Assembly (NCBI GenBank): GCA_010094025.1
Contig: ML991898.1
Coordinates: 1 to 34,769, forward strand
Length of the DNA: 34,769 nt
Reading direction: 5' to 3'
Source: Viridothelium virens
Lineage: Eukaryota; Ascomycota; Dothideomycetes; Trypetheliales; Trypetheliaceae
The notes below the pieces were generated by a model. The model made no database searches. It was not told where the DNA came from and saw nothing but the letters and a program-made list of their open reading frames with translations. Both the position numbers and the translations under genes were made by a program. Shown piece after piece: positions 10,653 through 19,942 of this stretch (the first letter of the stretch is position 1; each line of letters starts with the position of its first letter).

Positions 10653-13131
10653 ATGCCATCCATCATGGATAACTTCGCGCATGCCGACCTCGAAATGAGC
10701 ACACCCGAACGCCCTTCCTCGGACCTCAAGCGGAAGCGAAGCAGCTCGAACGACGACGCGGTGACGGGCCACCCAACCAAGAAGTCTGCTTCCTCAGCTC
10801 ACCTCCAGATCAATTACCTCGCTCGCCAAAACAGTGACGACCTACCTCTCGTCTCCGAACATGACCCACTTTCCTCCCTCATCGCCATCCTCTCAGACTA
10901 TGCTGGTGTCCTCGAACGGCATGAAAGCATGGCCGTCAACCTCGGTGCCCGGCCCCTCGGCCCCATCCTGATCCATCGCTTCGAGCGCCTCTTCGACGGT
11001 CCGCCGCGGGTGCTGAAATCGCATGGCAAGGAAGGCACCACCGTCACATGGCTCGACGTGGTCGAGTTTGCGCGCAACAAGCCCGAGCAGTTCCAGCTTG
11101 GCCAGATGAGTGAGGGTGCTCGTGTCTGCCAATTCTACACCAAGCAGTGCCGCGTGCAAATCTCCGAGGACGATTTCGTGCTCATCAATTCGGGCATTCC
11201 ACAGAAGATGATTCCACCTCAGCCGATTAGCGAGGATGAGGAGAAGGAATTGGGGACGATTGAGATTTTGGAGAAGACATTGGGGCATTTGAGTCATTTG
11301 GCGGATCAAGGTACGACATGATCAACTTATGATTGTCGTTGTCGAGCTGGACGAAGTTTGGAGTACTAATCAGAGGACAGTTGCTGCTCGTACTAGGCAG
11401 CTCAACCACCGCCTGAAAGGTCGTAAACAAGCTATCCTCGATCGTCGCGCTGTCGAGCAGCCTATCAGTGGTTCCGCTGCTCTACGGGCTTCGAGCCCTT
11501 CGAATGTAGCACTTATGAATGGTGCTAATCCGGCCGCGGGTACTGCTCTCGCTGGACTTGCACAAGCTTCTCAGGGAGGCTTTGTAGCGGTCAATTCGAA
11601 GCCGCCCACAGAACATAATGGAAATCACAGCGCTCCAGATACGCCGTTATCAAGATTGGACCCAGGGCCAAAGAACGCTATTGGCGCGTCTCCGCAAACG
11701 CACGCCGAGCTGATGAATCGCTTTTCTACCGTAGCCGAACGGAAACAGCAAGCTGCTTTTGGCACCCCTGCACCTTCGCACTCTACGGGAGGAACTCCGA
11801 CTGGTACCTCTCAGTCTAGACAGAACGGCTCCAAAGGTCATTATACTGCAGACTTTGCTCCCTTCGGAAGTGGTTCGGATCATCTTGCGACCAATCGCCC
11901 GGCGCACTCCCACCTCTCACACAGCGCATCCCATCCTTCGCGACCGTCCTCAACGAACCATAGTAACTCTCACCACGGCCATTCTCATTCTACAGATCAT
12001 TCTCATTCCAATCACCATTCCTCATCTCAGAAAGCAGCCGCCGCAGCTGCAGATGAAGGGCCCTACAAAGCCGCCATGGTCTCGCGTATGGAGACCCTTC
12101 AAAAGGGCGACCGCATCCTCCCTCCCTGCGACCGCTGCCGTCGCCTCCACATGGACTGTCTCAAAAACCTCACCGCCTGCATGGGCTGCACCAAAAAGCA
12201 TGCGAAATGCTCGTGGCGCGAAGTCAAACCGGAAGAGCTCCAATCCTGGGATTCGACCCCCACGAACCCCACCTCCACCACCACCTCCTCCTCCACAACC
12301 TCCACATCGGCCTCAGATCCCACCGGCCTCCTCGATCGCCGACCCTCAACCCAATCCGACACCACCACCCGCCACCCCCTCGGCCTCTCCGACGGCTTCC
12401 CCGGTTTCCGCACCGCCAACAACGCCACCACCACCAACACCTCCTCAGACGACGAAACCTACGCCGCCCTCGCCCGCGAGACGCAGCGTGCCCGAGACGA
12501 GGAGGGCCTCATCCAGGCGCGCGCGCTCGCCCTCGCACAGCTGCAGGCGCAGAACGCGAGCACGGCGGCGGAGACCCCGCTTGCGGGACTCAATGCCACT
12601 GCGCCGCTCCAGTCAGGAGGAGCGCTGAGCCAGTCCGCGGCTGCGGCTGCTGCGGGAGCGTCGCTGGCGGCGGTGGCGGCGTCGGCGACGGAGGGGTATG
12701 CTAATGCTGCTGCTGGTGGGGGCGGGCTCTCGGGCCAGCAGTCGCCGTTGAGTACGCATCTCTCTGGCACGGGGACGGGGACGAGCGCGCTGAGTTCTAT
12801 TCCCACGAGCGCGATCTCCGAGGCGAGTTTTCGGCCTATTCCGACGCCTACGAGTGCGACGGTGATGGCGGGGGAAGCGGGGATGGGTAAGGAGGGGGGC
12901 GAGGTGAAGGAGGAAGGGGTTGAGGAGAACGAGGACGATGACAGTGGAGTGGGGCATGAGGATGAGGTTGAGAGTAGGAGAGGGAGTGGCAGCGCGCCGG
13001 ATGAGGATGAGAAGGCGGTGACGGCTGAGGCGATGGCGAGAGCTGCGGCGGCGTTGGGGTATGTGGGCGCGGCTACGAGTGGTGGGGGTGGGATGACTTT
13101 GGGAGAGGCGGAGCGGGGGGTTGCTAATTGA
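10653..13131 (+). CDS. Zn(II)2Cys6 zinc-cluster protein with conserved N-terminal domain (putative transcription regulator)
   Basis: Exons 10653-11310 and 11381-13131 (intron 70 bp, branch TACTAAT just before the acceptor) encode 802 residues. A second ATG at 10665 (MDNFAHADLEM) could be the true start. Residues about 60-200 form a well-ordered domain with DYAGVLERHESMAVNLGARP and GPPRVLKSHGKEGTTVTWLD, which I recall as conserved among ascomycete homologues of unknown role. The zinc cluster is internal: Cys469, 472, 479, 486, 489 and 496, spaced C-X2-C-X6-C-X6-C-X2-C-X6-C exactly as in fungal binuclear clusters. Ser/His-rich and Ala/Thr-rich disordered segments flank it and the C-terminus is acidic. 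No fungal-specific transcription factor middle-homology domain is visible. Nuclear DNA binding is inferred from the cluster. Codon choice switches sharply at about 12610. Confidence 0.85.
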
Positions 13132-13821
13132 GGTGCGACGAGTCGAAATGAGACTGGATGAGTTTGGATGGGATGTCAGCTGGTTGGAGCAGATGCATGT
13201 GTAAAACGCGCGGATGGAATGTGTGGATCGACTATAACATGCTGTATTCTAGCGTGATGAGACAAGAGGCGAGACGGGTAGATGGTACATTTGGCACATG
13301 CATGGATATCCTGCCGCGTGGTTGATTGACAGCCAGATCGTTAGCTAGCTAATGAGCGAGCTCGGTGCGAATGCGTATAGAGCATTAGAAAATTTCGGAA
13401 GCAATTGAGGCAACCCAGAATACCAATTACTTCAGCTTTGTAGACTATACTTCGGAGGTGATTCATTGAAAACATGATAAACCGAGGTCACGCTGAGGCC
13501 AAAAAGATAAATCATGATTATTCCATTTCGACATGGGAGAGACATGTATGGGTAGATGTATGTATATATGTATACGTCTATCATCCAGAGGGCCTTTCCC
13601 CACTCCCAGTGTATAATATATATAGGGTATGTATGGTATGTATTGCCAAAAAGCAAGCCGTCAAAGCTGGCTAGCATGATATGTGACATAAGTGCCTTCC
13701 TCGTTCTTAATGCCAAAAGCGCCGTTACACCATGCTCAAAGTAAACCCAGAGTTCCCGACTCCTCTCCAAAGCGTGGTTCACTTAACCCACCACTCATCT
13801 TCTCGATGCTCAGAAGCTCTT
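13132..13821. other. Intergenic region between convergent genes; no gene seen
   Basis: It holds the 3' ends of the zinc-cluster gene and hsp104. A low-complexity stretch rich in GTATG and TATA units lies at about 13545-13650. The frames there are short and unsupported. Confidence 0.6.
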
Positions 13822-16620
13822 TTAGTCGTAAAGATCCATGTCACCATCTGCATCAGCCAACTCCGCCATGGCAACTTCATCATCTACCATGTCGATCTCG
13901 CTTCCACTGGCATCATCATCGCTCTCGGTATGGTTCGGCAACACTTGGATGTGCCCATCCTCCAGTACCACTCGTGCGCTTTCCCCATCGCGAACATTCC
14001 CCCGGAGGATCAAGACAGCGAGTTTGTTCAAGACTTCCTTCTCGATGAGCCTCGCGAGCGGGCGTGCACCATAGGCAGGCGAGTATCCTGCCGAGCCGAG
14101 ATAATCCCTGACGCCGTCCGTCATCTCGATGCGAACATTCCTTCCATTCTGCCCAAGCCGGCGCTGGATCTCGTCGAGGCGAACATCGACAATCTTGCGG
14201 ATCTCCTTCTTGGTCAGCCGGTTGAAGATGACAATGCTTGAGATCCGATTCAGGAACTCTGGAAGGAAGTAATTTCGCAGAGCACCCATGACCATCTCCT
14301 TGGTAGTCGGATCGATCTTACCATCCGCTGCATTCGGTCGTGCGAGGTACTCAGCGCCCAAGTTCGATGTCATGACCACGATACAGTTCTTCGCATCGAC
14401 GACACGTCCTTGACCATCCGTAATCCGGCCGTCATCCATGAGTTGGAGTAGCACCGTCAGCACCTCTTTCGCCGCCTTCTCCACTTCATCAAACAGCAAG
14501 ATGGAAAATGGCCTCCTCCGCAGCGCCTCTGTGAGCTGTCCACCCGCGTCGTGCCCGACATAGCCTGGCGGCGCACCGATCATACGCGACAGCGAGTGGC
14601 GCTCCTGGTATTCTGACATATCGAAACGAATCATCGCCTTCGAGTCATCGAAGAGAAACTCCGCGAGCGCCTTGGTGAGCAGCGTTTTACCAGTACCCGA
14701 AGGACCACAGAAGAGGAAGGAAGGCGGTTGATTAGGGTTTGCAAGACCAGATCTTTGTAGGCGGATGGCATTGGCAACAGAAGTGACGGCTTCTTTCTGG
14801 CCGACAACGATATTACCGAGGTGCCTCTCCATGTGGAGGAGCTTCTCCTTCTCTGTCGTGCGCAGCCGCGTGACGGGGATACCGGTCCAGCGCGCGACGA
14901 TTTCATTGATCTGATCCGGCCCAACGGCGTCAGTAAGGAGGGTCTCACCCATCGACCCGCGGTGATTCATGGCCTCAGCGTCGGCGCGCGCCTTCTCGGC
15001 TTCGAGCTGCTCGATGCGCGTCTCCACGTCCGGGATGGCGTAGTATTTGAGGTCGGAGGCGGTCTGGATGTCGCGCATGCGCTCGGCTTCGGCTTGCTTG
15101 ACTTTGAGCTGGTCGAGCTTGATGCGGGCTTCCTGAATTTCTTTGCTGCGCGACTTTTCGGTCTCGTACTTTTCGCGGAGGGGCTTCAGTTCTTCTTCAA
15201 CGTTGGCAGATTCAGCTTTGGCCTCGCGTAGACGTGTTCGGGCGGCCTCGTCCTTTTCACGTTCGAGGGCGTGGATTTCGATTTGGAGTTGGCGCTGCTT
15301 TCGCTCTAGATTGTCGAGAGCTTCAGGTTGTGATTCTCGGGTTACGCGGACAGCAGCAGCGGCTTCATCGATCAAGTCGACAGCCGAGTCTGGCAGTCTG
15401 CGTTGTGTAAGATAGCGCGCTGCAAGGCTAGCTGCAGATACGATAGCTCCGTCGAGAATGGTGACACCGTGGTGGACTTCGTATTTCTCTTTCAATCCAC
15501 GAAGAATAGAGACGGTCTCGGGGATTGAAGGTTCCTTGACGAGAACTTGTTGGAACCGCCGTTCGAAAGCCTGATCTTTCTCAATGTATTTCCGGTACTC
15601 TGCCAGTGTGGTAGCACCGATGCAGTGAAGCTGACCTCGAGCAAGCATGGGCTTGAGGAGGTTGGCAGCATCCATTCCACCTTCACCGCTGGTGCCCGCA
15701 CCCATGAGAAGATGGATTTCGTCGACGAAGAGGACAATCATGTCCTTCGAATCTTCGATTTCTTTCAAGACGCCTTTCATACGCTCCTCGAATTCGCCAC
15801 GGTACTTGCTTCCGGCAACTAGGGATCCGACATCAAGGGAAAGGAGCTTGCATGCTGCAAGATTGGCTGGTACGTCGGCGTTGACGATCCGAAGCGCAAG
15901 ACCTTCCACAACCGTTGTCTTACCAACACCAGGCTCACCGATGAGCACAGGGTTGTTCTTCGTCCGTCGACTGAGAATTCGAATCACCCGTCGAATTTCT
16001 TCTTCTCGTCCAATAACAGGGTCGATCTTCCCTTCCCTGGCCATGCTCGTCATGTCAATGGTAAACTTTTTCAAATTCTCATTCTCCTCTTCAGCGTCGG
16101 CCGTCTTCGAGTCCACCCTCTTCGTACCCCGAATTTGCTGCACAGCACCGTCGATAAGCTTTGGGTTTGAAATATTTGCGTCAGCCAAACATCGTTGGAT
16201 GTTTGGGTCTTGCACCAGAGCTTGAATGAGATGGTCCACGGCAACATAGCTATCCTTTTGTGTTTTCTGAAGGTCACTCGCAGCCCTTAGGATCTTGGAA
16301 AAACTTGGTGAAAGAGAGACATGTTCTGGTGGAGGGTCCTGACTGGGTAGGCGGACCAACGATTTGTTAAAAGCCCGTGAAAGTAGTTGTGGATCACCAT
16401 GGGCGCGTTCGACGACTTGTTTGAACAATGGTGCAGAGGAAGCAGCATGAGATTCGTGATCTTTTGCCTGCTGGTCTTTTGAGAGATCAGGCTGAGGCTC
16501 GAGGAGGGCGACTCCGAGATGAATCGGCATGAGCTGTGCATGAGAGTGCTGTTGAGCCAAAGCTTGCGCCTCACTGAGAGCGGCTGAGGCTCGATCTGTG
16601 AAGTCCATGTTGGACGCCAT
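13822..16620 (-). CDS. hsp104: Hsp104/ClpB-type protein disaggregase
   Basis: One uninterrupted exon encodes 932 residues, close to the usual Hsp104 length. It is a hexameric AAA+ ATPase that works with Hsp70/Hsp40 to pull proteins out of aggregates and supports thermotolerance. In order: Clp N-terminal domain (about 1-165); first ATPase with Walker A GEPGVGKT at 228-235 and Walker B VLFVDE ending at 300-301; pore loop around KYRG at 272-275; coiled-coil middle domain (about 420-545); second ATPase with Walker A GPSGTGKT at 639-646, Walker B LLFDE at 711-712 and pore loop GYVG near 686-689; and an acidic tail ending DMDLYD. There is no mitochondrial presequence, and the acidic end suits the cytosolic/nuclear Hsp104 rather than mitochondrial Hsp78. 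The start is set by the family N-terminus. A heat-shock element and TATA box lie upstream. Confidence 0.97.
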   Translation of the reverse strand: MASNMDFTDRASAALSEAQALAQQHSHAQLMPIHLGVALLEPQPDLSKDQQAKDHESHAASSAPLFKQVVERAHGDPQLLSRAFNKSLVRLPSQDPPPEHVSLSPSFSKILRAASDLQKTQKDSYVAVDHLIQALVQDPNIQRCLADANISNPKLIDGAVQQIRGTKRVDSKTADAEEENENLKKFTIDMTSMAREGKIDPVIGREEEIRRVIRILSRRTKNNPVLIGEPGVGKTTVVEGLALRIVNADVPANLAACKLLSLDVGSLVAGSKYRGEFEERMKGVLKEIEDSKDMIVLFVDEIHLLMGAGTSGEGGMDAANLLKPMLARGQLHCIGATTLAEYRKYIEKDQAFERRFQQVLVKEPSIPETVSILRGLKEKYEVHHGVTILDGAIVSAASLAARYLTQRRLPDSAVDLIDEAAAAVRVTRESQPEALDNLERKQRQLQIEIHALEREKDEAARTRLREAKAESANVEEELKPLREKYETEKSRSKEIQEARIKLDQLKVKQAEAERMRDIQTASDLKYYAIPDVETRIEQLEAEKARADAEAMNHRGSMGETLLTDAVGPDQINEIVARWTGIPVTRLRTTEKEKLLHMERHLGNIVVGQKEAVTSVANAIRLQRSGLANPNQPPSFLFCGPSGTGKTLLTKALAEFLFDDSKAMIRFDMSEYQERHSLSRMIGAPPGYVGHDAGGQLTEALRRRPFSILLFDEVEKAAKEVLTVLLQLMDDGRITDGQGRVVDAKNCIVVMTSNLGAEYLARPNAADGKIDPTTKEMVMGALRNYFLPEFLNRISSIVIFNRLTKKEIRKIVDVRLDEIQRRLGQNGRNVRIEMTDGVRDYLGSAGYSPAYGARPLARLIEKEVLNKLAVLILRGNVRDGESARVVLEDGHIQVLPNHTESDDDASGSEIDMVDDEVAMAELADADGDMDLYD

Positions 16621-16765
16621 CTTGTATTATTAGTGTTTATGGTTGTGCACGTCTCGGAGGTAAAGGACTCGAAGGATAAACGATGAAAACCAGGTCAGTG
16701 ATCGTGGCGGTCGTGAAGGTCGTGAATGATTGTCAAGTTCTTGGAGCATGAACTCTAGGAAAAGA

Positions 16766-16772
16766 TTTTATA
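16766..16772 (-). promoter_or_regulatory. TATA box of hsp104
   Basis: TATAAAA on the minus strand, about 146 bp upstream of the start codon and downstream of the heat-shock element. Strong TATA boxes are typical of stress-induced genes. Confidence 0.65.
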
Positions 16773-16832
16773 CAGACTTCGTGCTCAAGTTGATAGTGAG
16801 GCTTCCAGTCGCTGCTCGTTGCTGGCAGCAGG

Positions 16833-16845
16833 TTCTAGAACCTTC
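16833..16845 (-). promoter_or_regulatory. Perfect three-unit heat-shock element upstream of hsp104
   Basis: The bases TTCTAGAACCTTC are TTC-nn-GAA-nn-TTC, three alternating inverted units with correct 2-base spacing, the binding site for the heat-shock factor trimer. It lies about 213 bp upstream of the hsp104 start codon and about 60 bp upstream of the TATA box, a normal arrangement for heat induction. Confidence 0.8.
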
Positions 16846-17427
16846 GACGTCATTTCTATCCACTCCCAACTCACCCCGCCAATATTGATGGACTACATGT
16901 AGGCCTCACTTTTAGGAAGCATGTATATATGATGATTCAAATAACAGCTAATTCACAGGCTAACTCGGATTCAGAAGTGGGCTTAGCAGTATTGGTCGAC
17001 GTATAAAAATGATGGACCTGTCAGACTAGTTCTGGAATCCGTCACCATAGAACAGTCTAATAACCAGATCAATCTAATAGCTCTGTTTGTGGCCACTATT
17101 ACAAGCGCAGTCGTGCCCAGACAGAGATTAGGTACAATACTGCTTGACGACTTTGGGATTTTCCCCTTTCCAACTTGTAATCTTGTTGTTCTTCCACGGC
17201 GTTCGAGATTTCTCATGCAACGAATGAGACATGATCCCTTAGAAATGATTTGAGCAGTCCATTCCAATCTCAATACTGTAATTTAAACGTTTCTGTACAC
17301 AAAATTCGTATTATACATGCCTAGAATACAGACCACCAATATTGGTTCCTCCATGGAGTCTATCCTGTAATCGACATTCACTGACCTCGTGATGTGCTGC
17401 CTGCAACGCCGCCCATGATAGAGTCAT

Positions 17428-18246
17428 TCATCTCACGAACCTTCTTATTCCAACGCGCCTAGCTGGTTCTCCAAACTTGACTCCTGCTCTTCCTGCTGCC
17501 CCTGTGCTGGAGCCATCCAAAGGATGTTCTTTCTCCCATTGCTCGTCTTCCTGAAATCTCATGACTGCCTCATCCAGGTCGTAGTCCGTTTGCTTCAAAT
17601 AAAGCAGGGCAATGTCATATTCCGCAACCTTGCAAGTCACCATGAATCGTCTGACCTTCCCTTTTCGCGCCTCTTCTTCCTCGCCTTCAACGGGTCGAGC
17701 TGAGAGTGAAGGGCCATGGTAGTAAGCGCCTGGGATCAGGATAGTGCGTCGGGCTTGTAATAGGGAGTCTGAAAAGAGCGAATTGTGTGTACGAAGGATT
17801 TGTAGTGGAACCCGATATCGTAGTGCTATGGAAGAAATGGTGTCATCAGGATGGAGGAAGTGGAGAACATCGGGAGTAGGTACAGGGCTCTTCGCATCTT
17901 TCGGAAGGTCGAATGCTTGTGTTCCAGTCGACGAATACGCCGAATAAGCTGGAGGAGGTACCTCGGAATCTGTATCTGATGCCGGCGGTGTGTCGAAATG
18001 AGGGGTGGGAGGGGATGCGGGAGGTGAGTAGGCCGGTGGGTCGCGAAGACCTTGTGGTATTGAGCTCGGTGTTGAGGAGACTTGACAATACGGGCAATAT
18101 GTTGAGAAGCGAGGGTTAGATGCTATGCATTTCGTGCAGATTGCACGACCACAACAAGAGACCCGTCGACTTGCTGTCAGTGGCTTCTCACTGTCTGTTG
18201 CAGAGGAGAGGAGAGAAGCGCACGTGCAGCACGCTTCAGCCGACAT
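17428..18246 (-). CDS. Intracellular LysM-domain protein with N-terminal zinc-ribbon/RING-like cysteine cluster
   Basis: Single exon, 272 residues from MSAEACCTC. An in-frame ATG 14 codons upstream (18288) is possible but adds a tail unlike the Cys-rich start. Residues about 5-57 hold paired cysteines (CCTC, CC, CTKC and CPYC) that could bind two zinc ions in a RING- or zinc-ribbon-like fold. A Pro/Ser-rich linker with PPAY motifs follows, then a single LysM domain (about residues 125-172, with VLHFLHPDDTISSIALRYRV and a LIPG end) and a C-terminal helical part with YLKQTDYDLDEAVMRFQEDE. There is no signal peptide, so unlike secreted chitin-binding LysM effectors this is probably intracellular. 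The C-terminal Asp/Glu helix resembles ubiquitin-associated-type sequences only loosely. Function unknown. Confidence 0.8.
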   Translation of the reverse strand: MSAEACCTCASLLSSATDSEKPLTASRRVSCCGRAICTKCIASNPRFSTYCPYCQVSSTPSSIPQGLRDPPAYSPPASPPTPHFDTPPASDTDSEVPPPAYSAYSSTGTQAFDLPKDAKSPVPTPDVLHFLHPDDTISSIALRYRVPLQILRTHNSLFSDSLLQARRTILIPGAYYHGPSLSARPVEGEEEEARKGKVRRFMVTCKVAEYDIALLYLKQTDYDLDEAVMRFQEDEQWEKEHPLDGSSTGAAGRAGVKFGEPARRVGIRRFVR

Positions 18247-18759
18247 TCTGATGTGATAAAGATGGATATGTACAGACTCAAGAAACAAGAGAAATGAAAT
18301 AGGTGAGACGATAGGGTAAAACTAACATTAGAGTTGTTTTGAGCAGAAGGCGAACCTTGTTCAGAGTGACATATTCGCCATCTCGCCGTATCGATAAGGT
18401 CGATATTTAGCGCGTCGGGTAGCGCACAGCACATGCCTGACTTGGGAGAAATTGTCAACCCCCTTCTTCAATAATCTCAATTGAACACCCTTAACCTTCA
18501 CAAACACTCTACCCCGAGGTATGTCAGAACGAATCTCCATGGTTTGAGCACTCTGCAGACAGCTTGGACAAGTAATCATTGGCTGCTTGTCGGTGCTGGG
18601 CACGCACGACGATATGCTTCCGCTTTGCAAGAAGAGCTGAAGAACCCTCGTGATGGGCACTCTTTGCGCTCGGGCTCCTGAAAGCTGATCAATATCCTTC
18701 AATCGCAGATACCTCAAGCCGCATTCGCCGCTTGAGAATCTCAGACTTCCGTCATCAGA
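18247..18759. other. Divergent promoter region between the LysM gene and RPS22
   Basis: 513 bp separate two genes that start at its edges. A minus-strand frame of 156 codons (18361-18831) overlaps the first coding exon of RPS22 and shows no domain beyond a chance CPSC, so it is not called. Confidence 0.55.
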
Positions 18760-19412
18760 ATGGTCCGAACCAGTGTCCTCAACGATGCCCTCAAATCTAT
18801 CAACAATGCCGAGAAGACTGGCAAGCGTCAAGTCCTAATCCGGCCGAGCTCCAAAGTCATCGTGAAGTTCCTTCATGTGATGCAGAAGCACGGTAAGTCA
18901 ACGCCTCTCACGTTAGTCGAGCGACGGCAACCACCCCCGAGTTGATAACTAGACGATGGTCTCAAATATACCTCTCCACGACTTTTGTCCTTTAAGTGCT
19001 CGGAAGATTGAAAACTTCTGCGAGAGTCTTACACGTTGCCCGAATCCAATCTGAAGTTCGACGTTTAACTCATCGCAATATGCTGACACTCGAGTCATCA
19101 GGCTACATCGGCGAGTTCGAAGAAGTTGACGACCATCGAAACGGCAAGATCGTCATCCAGCTAAACGGACGGTAAGGGCGTGTCCTGTCTCACCAGACGC
19201 CCCTGGCTAATACAAATTAAAGTATCAATAAGACTGGCGTCATCAGCCCTCGATATAATGTCCAGCTACGAGATTTGGAGAAGTGGGTAGTGAAGCTTCT
19301 GCCATCTCGTCAATTCGGTTTCATCGTTCTTACGACGTCCGCTGGCATTATGGATCATGAAGAAGCGCGTCGCAAGCATGTCGCAGGAAAGATCCTAGGT
19401 TTCTTCTACTGA
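18760..19412 (+). CDS. RPS22: 40S ribosomal protein S22 (uS8, S15a in animals)
   Basis: Exons 18760-18892, 19102-19171 and 19223-19412 encode 130 residues, the exact usual length. It is a small-subunit protein binding the central domain of 18S rRNA. The start [19 protein letters not shown], the block [20 protein letters not shown] and the end [20 protein letters not shown] followed by GKILGFFY are family hallmarks. Exon junctions keep [20 protein letters not shown] and [20 protein letters not shown] intact. Intron 1 (209 bp) is much longer than intron 2 (51 bp), common in fungal ribosomal-protein genes, and deserves a check for an embedded snoRNA. Confidence 0.97.
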
Positions 19413-19942
19413 GCCATTACGTATGATTTTCACAGAGTAGATTAGATGGTGTGTCTATAAGATACCCTAGCCCAAAAAGGAGATTGATTGAATTGTATCT
19501 GTCCTTTCGACCTCTCACTTGCGTAGCCTAGTAACAAGAGCGTCTAGCTCTAGGTAAAACAATCTGGCGCCCTAGATCATTTTTTCTCTTGTAGATGAGG
19601 ACTGGGCGGTACGTTCTTGCTCTGTAAGACTGAAGGCCCTGGTGAACAGGGGTGCGGCAAGTTGGGAAGAAAGGCACACTAATAGTCACTATACTCAAGC
19701 CACCATGTCATTGACAGAATCATCCAAGCTAAACAATCCTCTCCCTCCTCAAAAAAAGAAAAGCAAAATAAAAAAACTAAAAACGTCCAGTACCGGCAGC
19801 ATCACCATCGGTTCCATTCGTTTAAACGTACCTCCCGGGCCAGGCGAACTATTGGACCTCGGCTTATCGGTCCCTACATATCTAACATACCGCCTTCTGG
19901 CAAAACTCGTCGAGTCCCTTCTACCCGTCGACAATACCAGCA
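19413..19942. other. Intergenic region: RPS22 3' end and phosphatase promoter
   Basis: A plus-strand frame at 19642-20016 (lysine-rich, 124 codons) overlaps the start of the phosphatase in another frame. It could be a long upstream ORF but shows no conserved feature. Nothing else is supportable. Confidence 0.5.

Larger units (their letters stand above)
16621..17427. other. hsp104 promoter region and 3' flank of the LysM gene
   Basis: Apart from the heat-shock element and TATA box, the 800 bp hold no supportable gene. The minus-strand frame at 16983-17273 (96 codons) has no domain. Both flanking genes are on the minus strand. Confidence 0.6.

Noticed and set aside
12459-12957. Overlapping long frames antisense to the zinc-cluster gene
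   Set aside because: Low-complexity Ala/Arg/Ser translations caused by the same base skew; no conserved features.
18361-18831. 156-codon minus-strand frame overlapping the RPS22 start
   Set aside because: It overlaps a certain ribosomal-protein exon and its only motif is a chance CPSC; no family resemblance.
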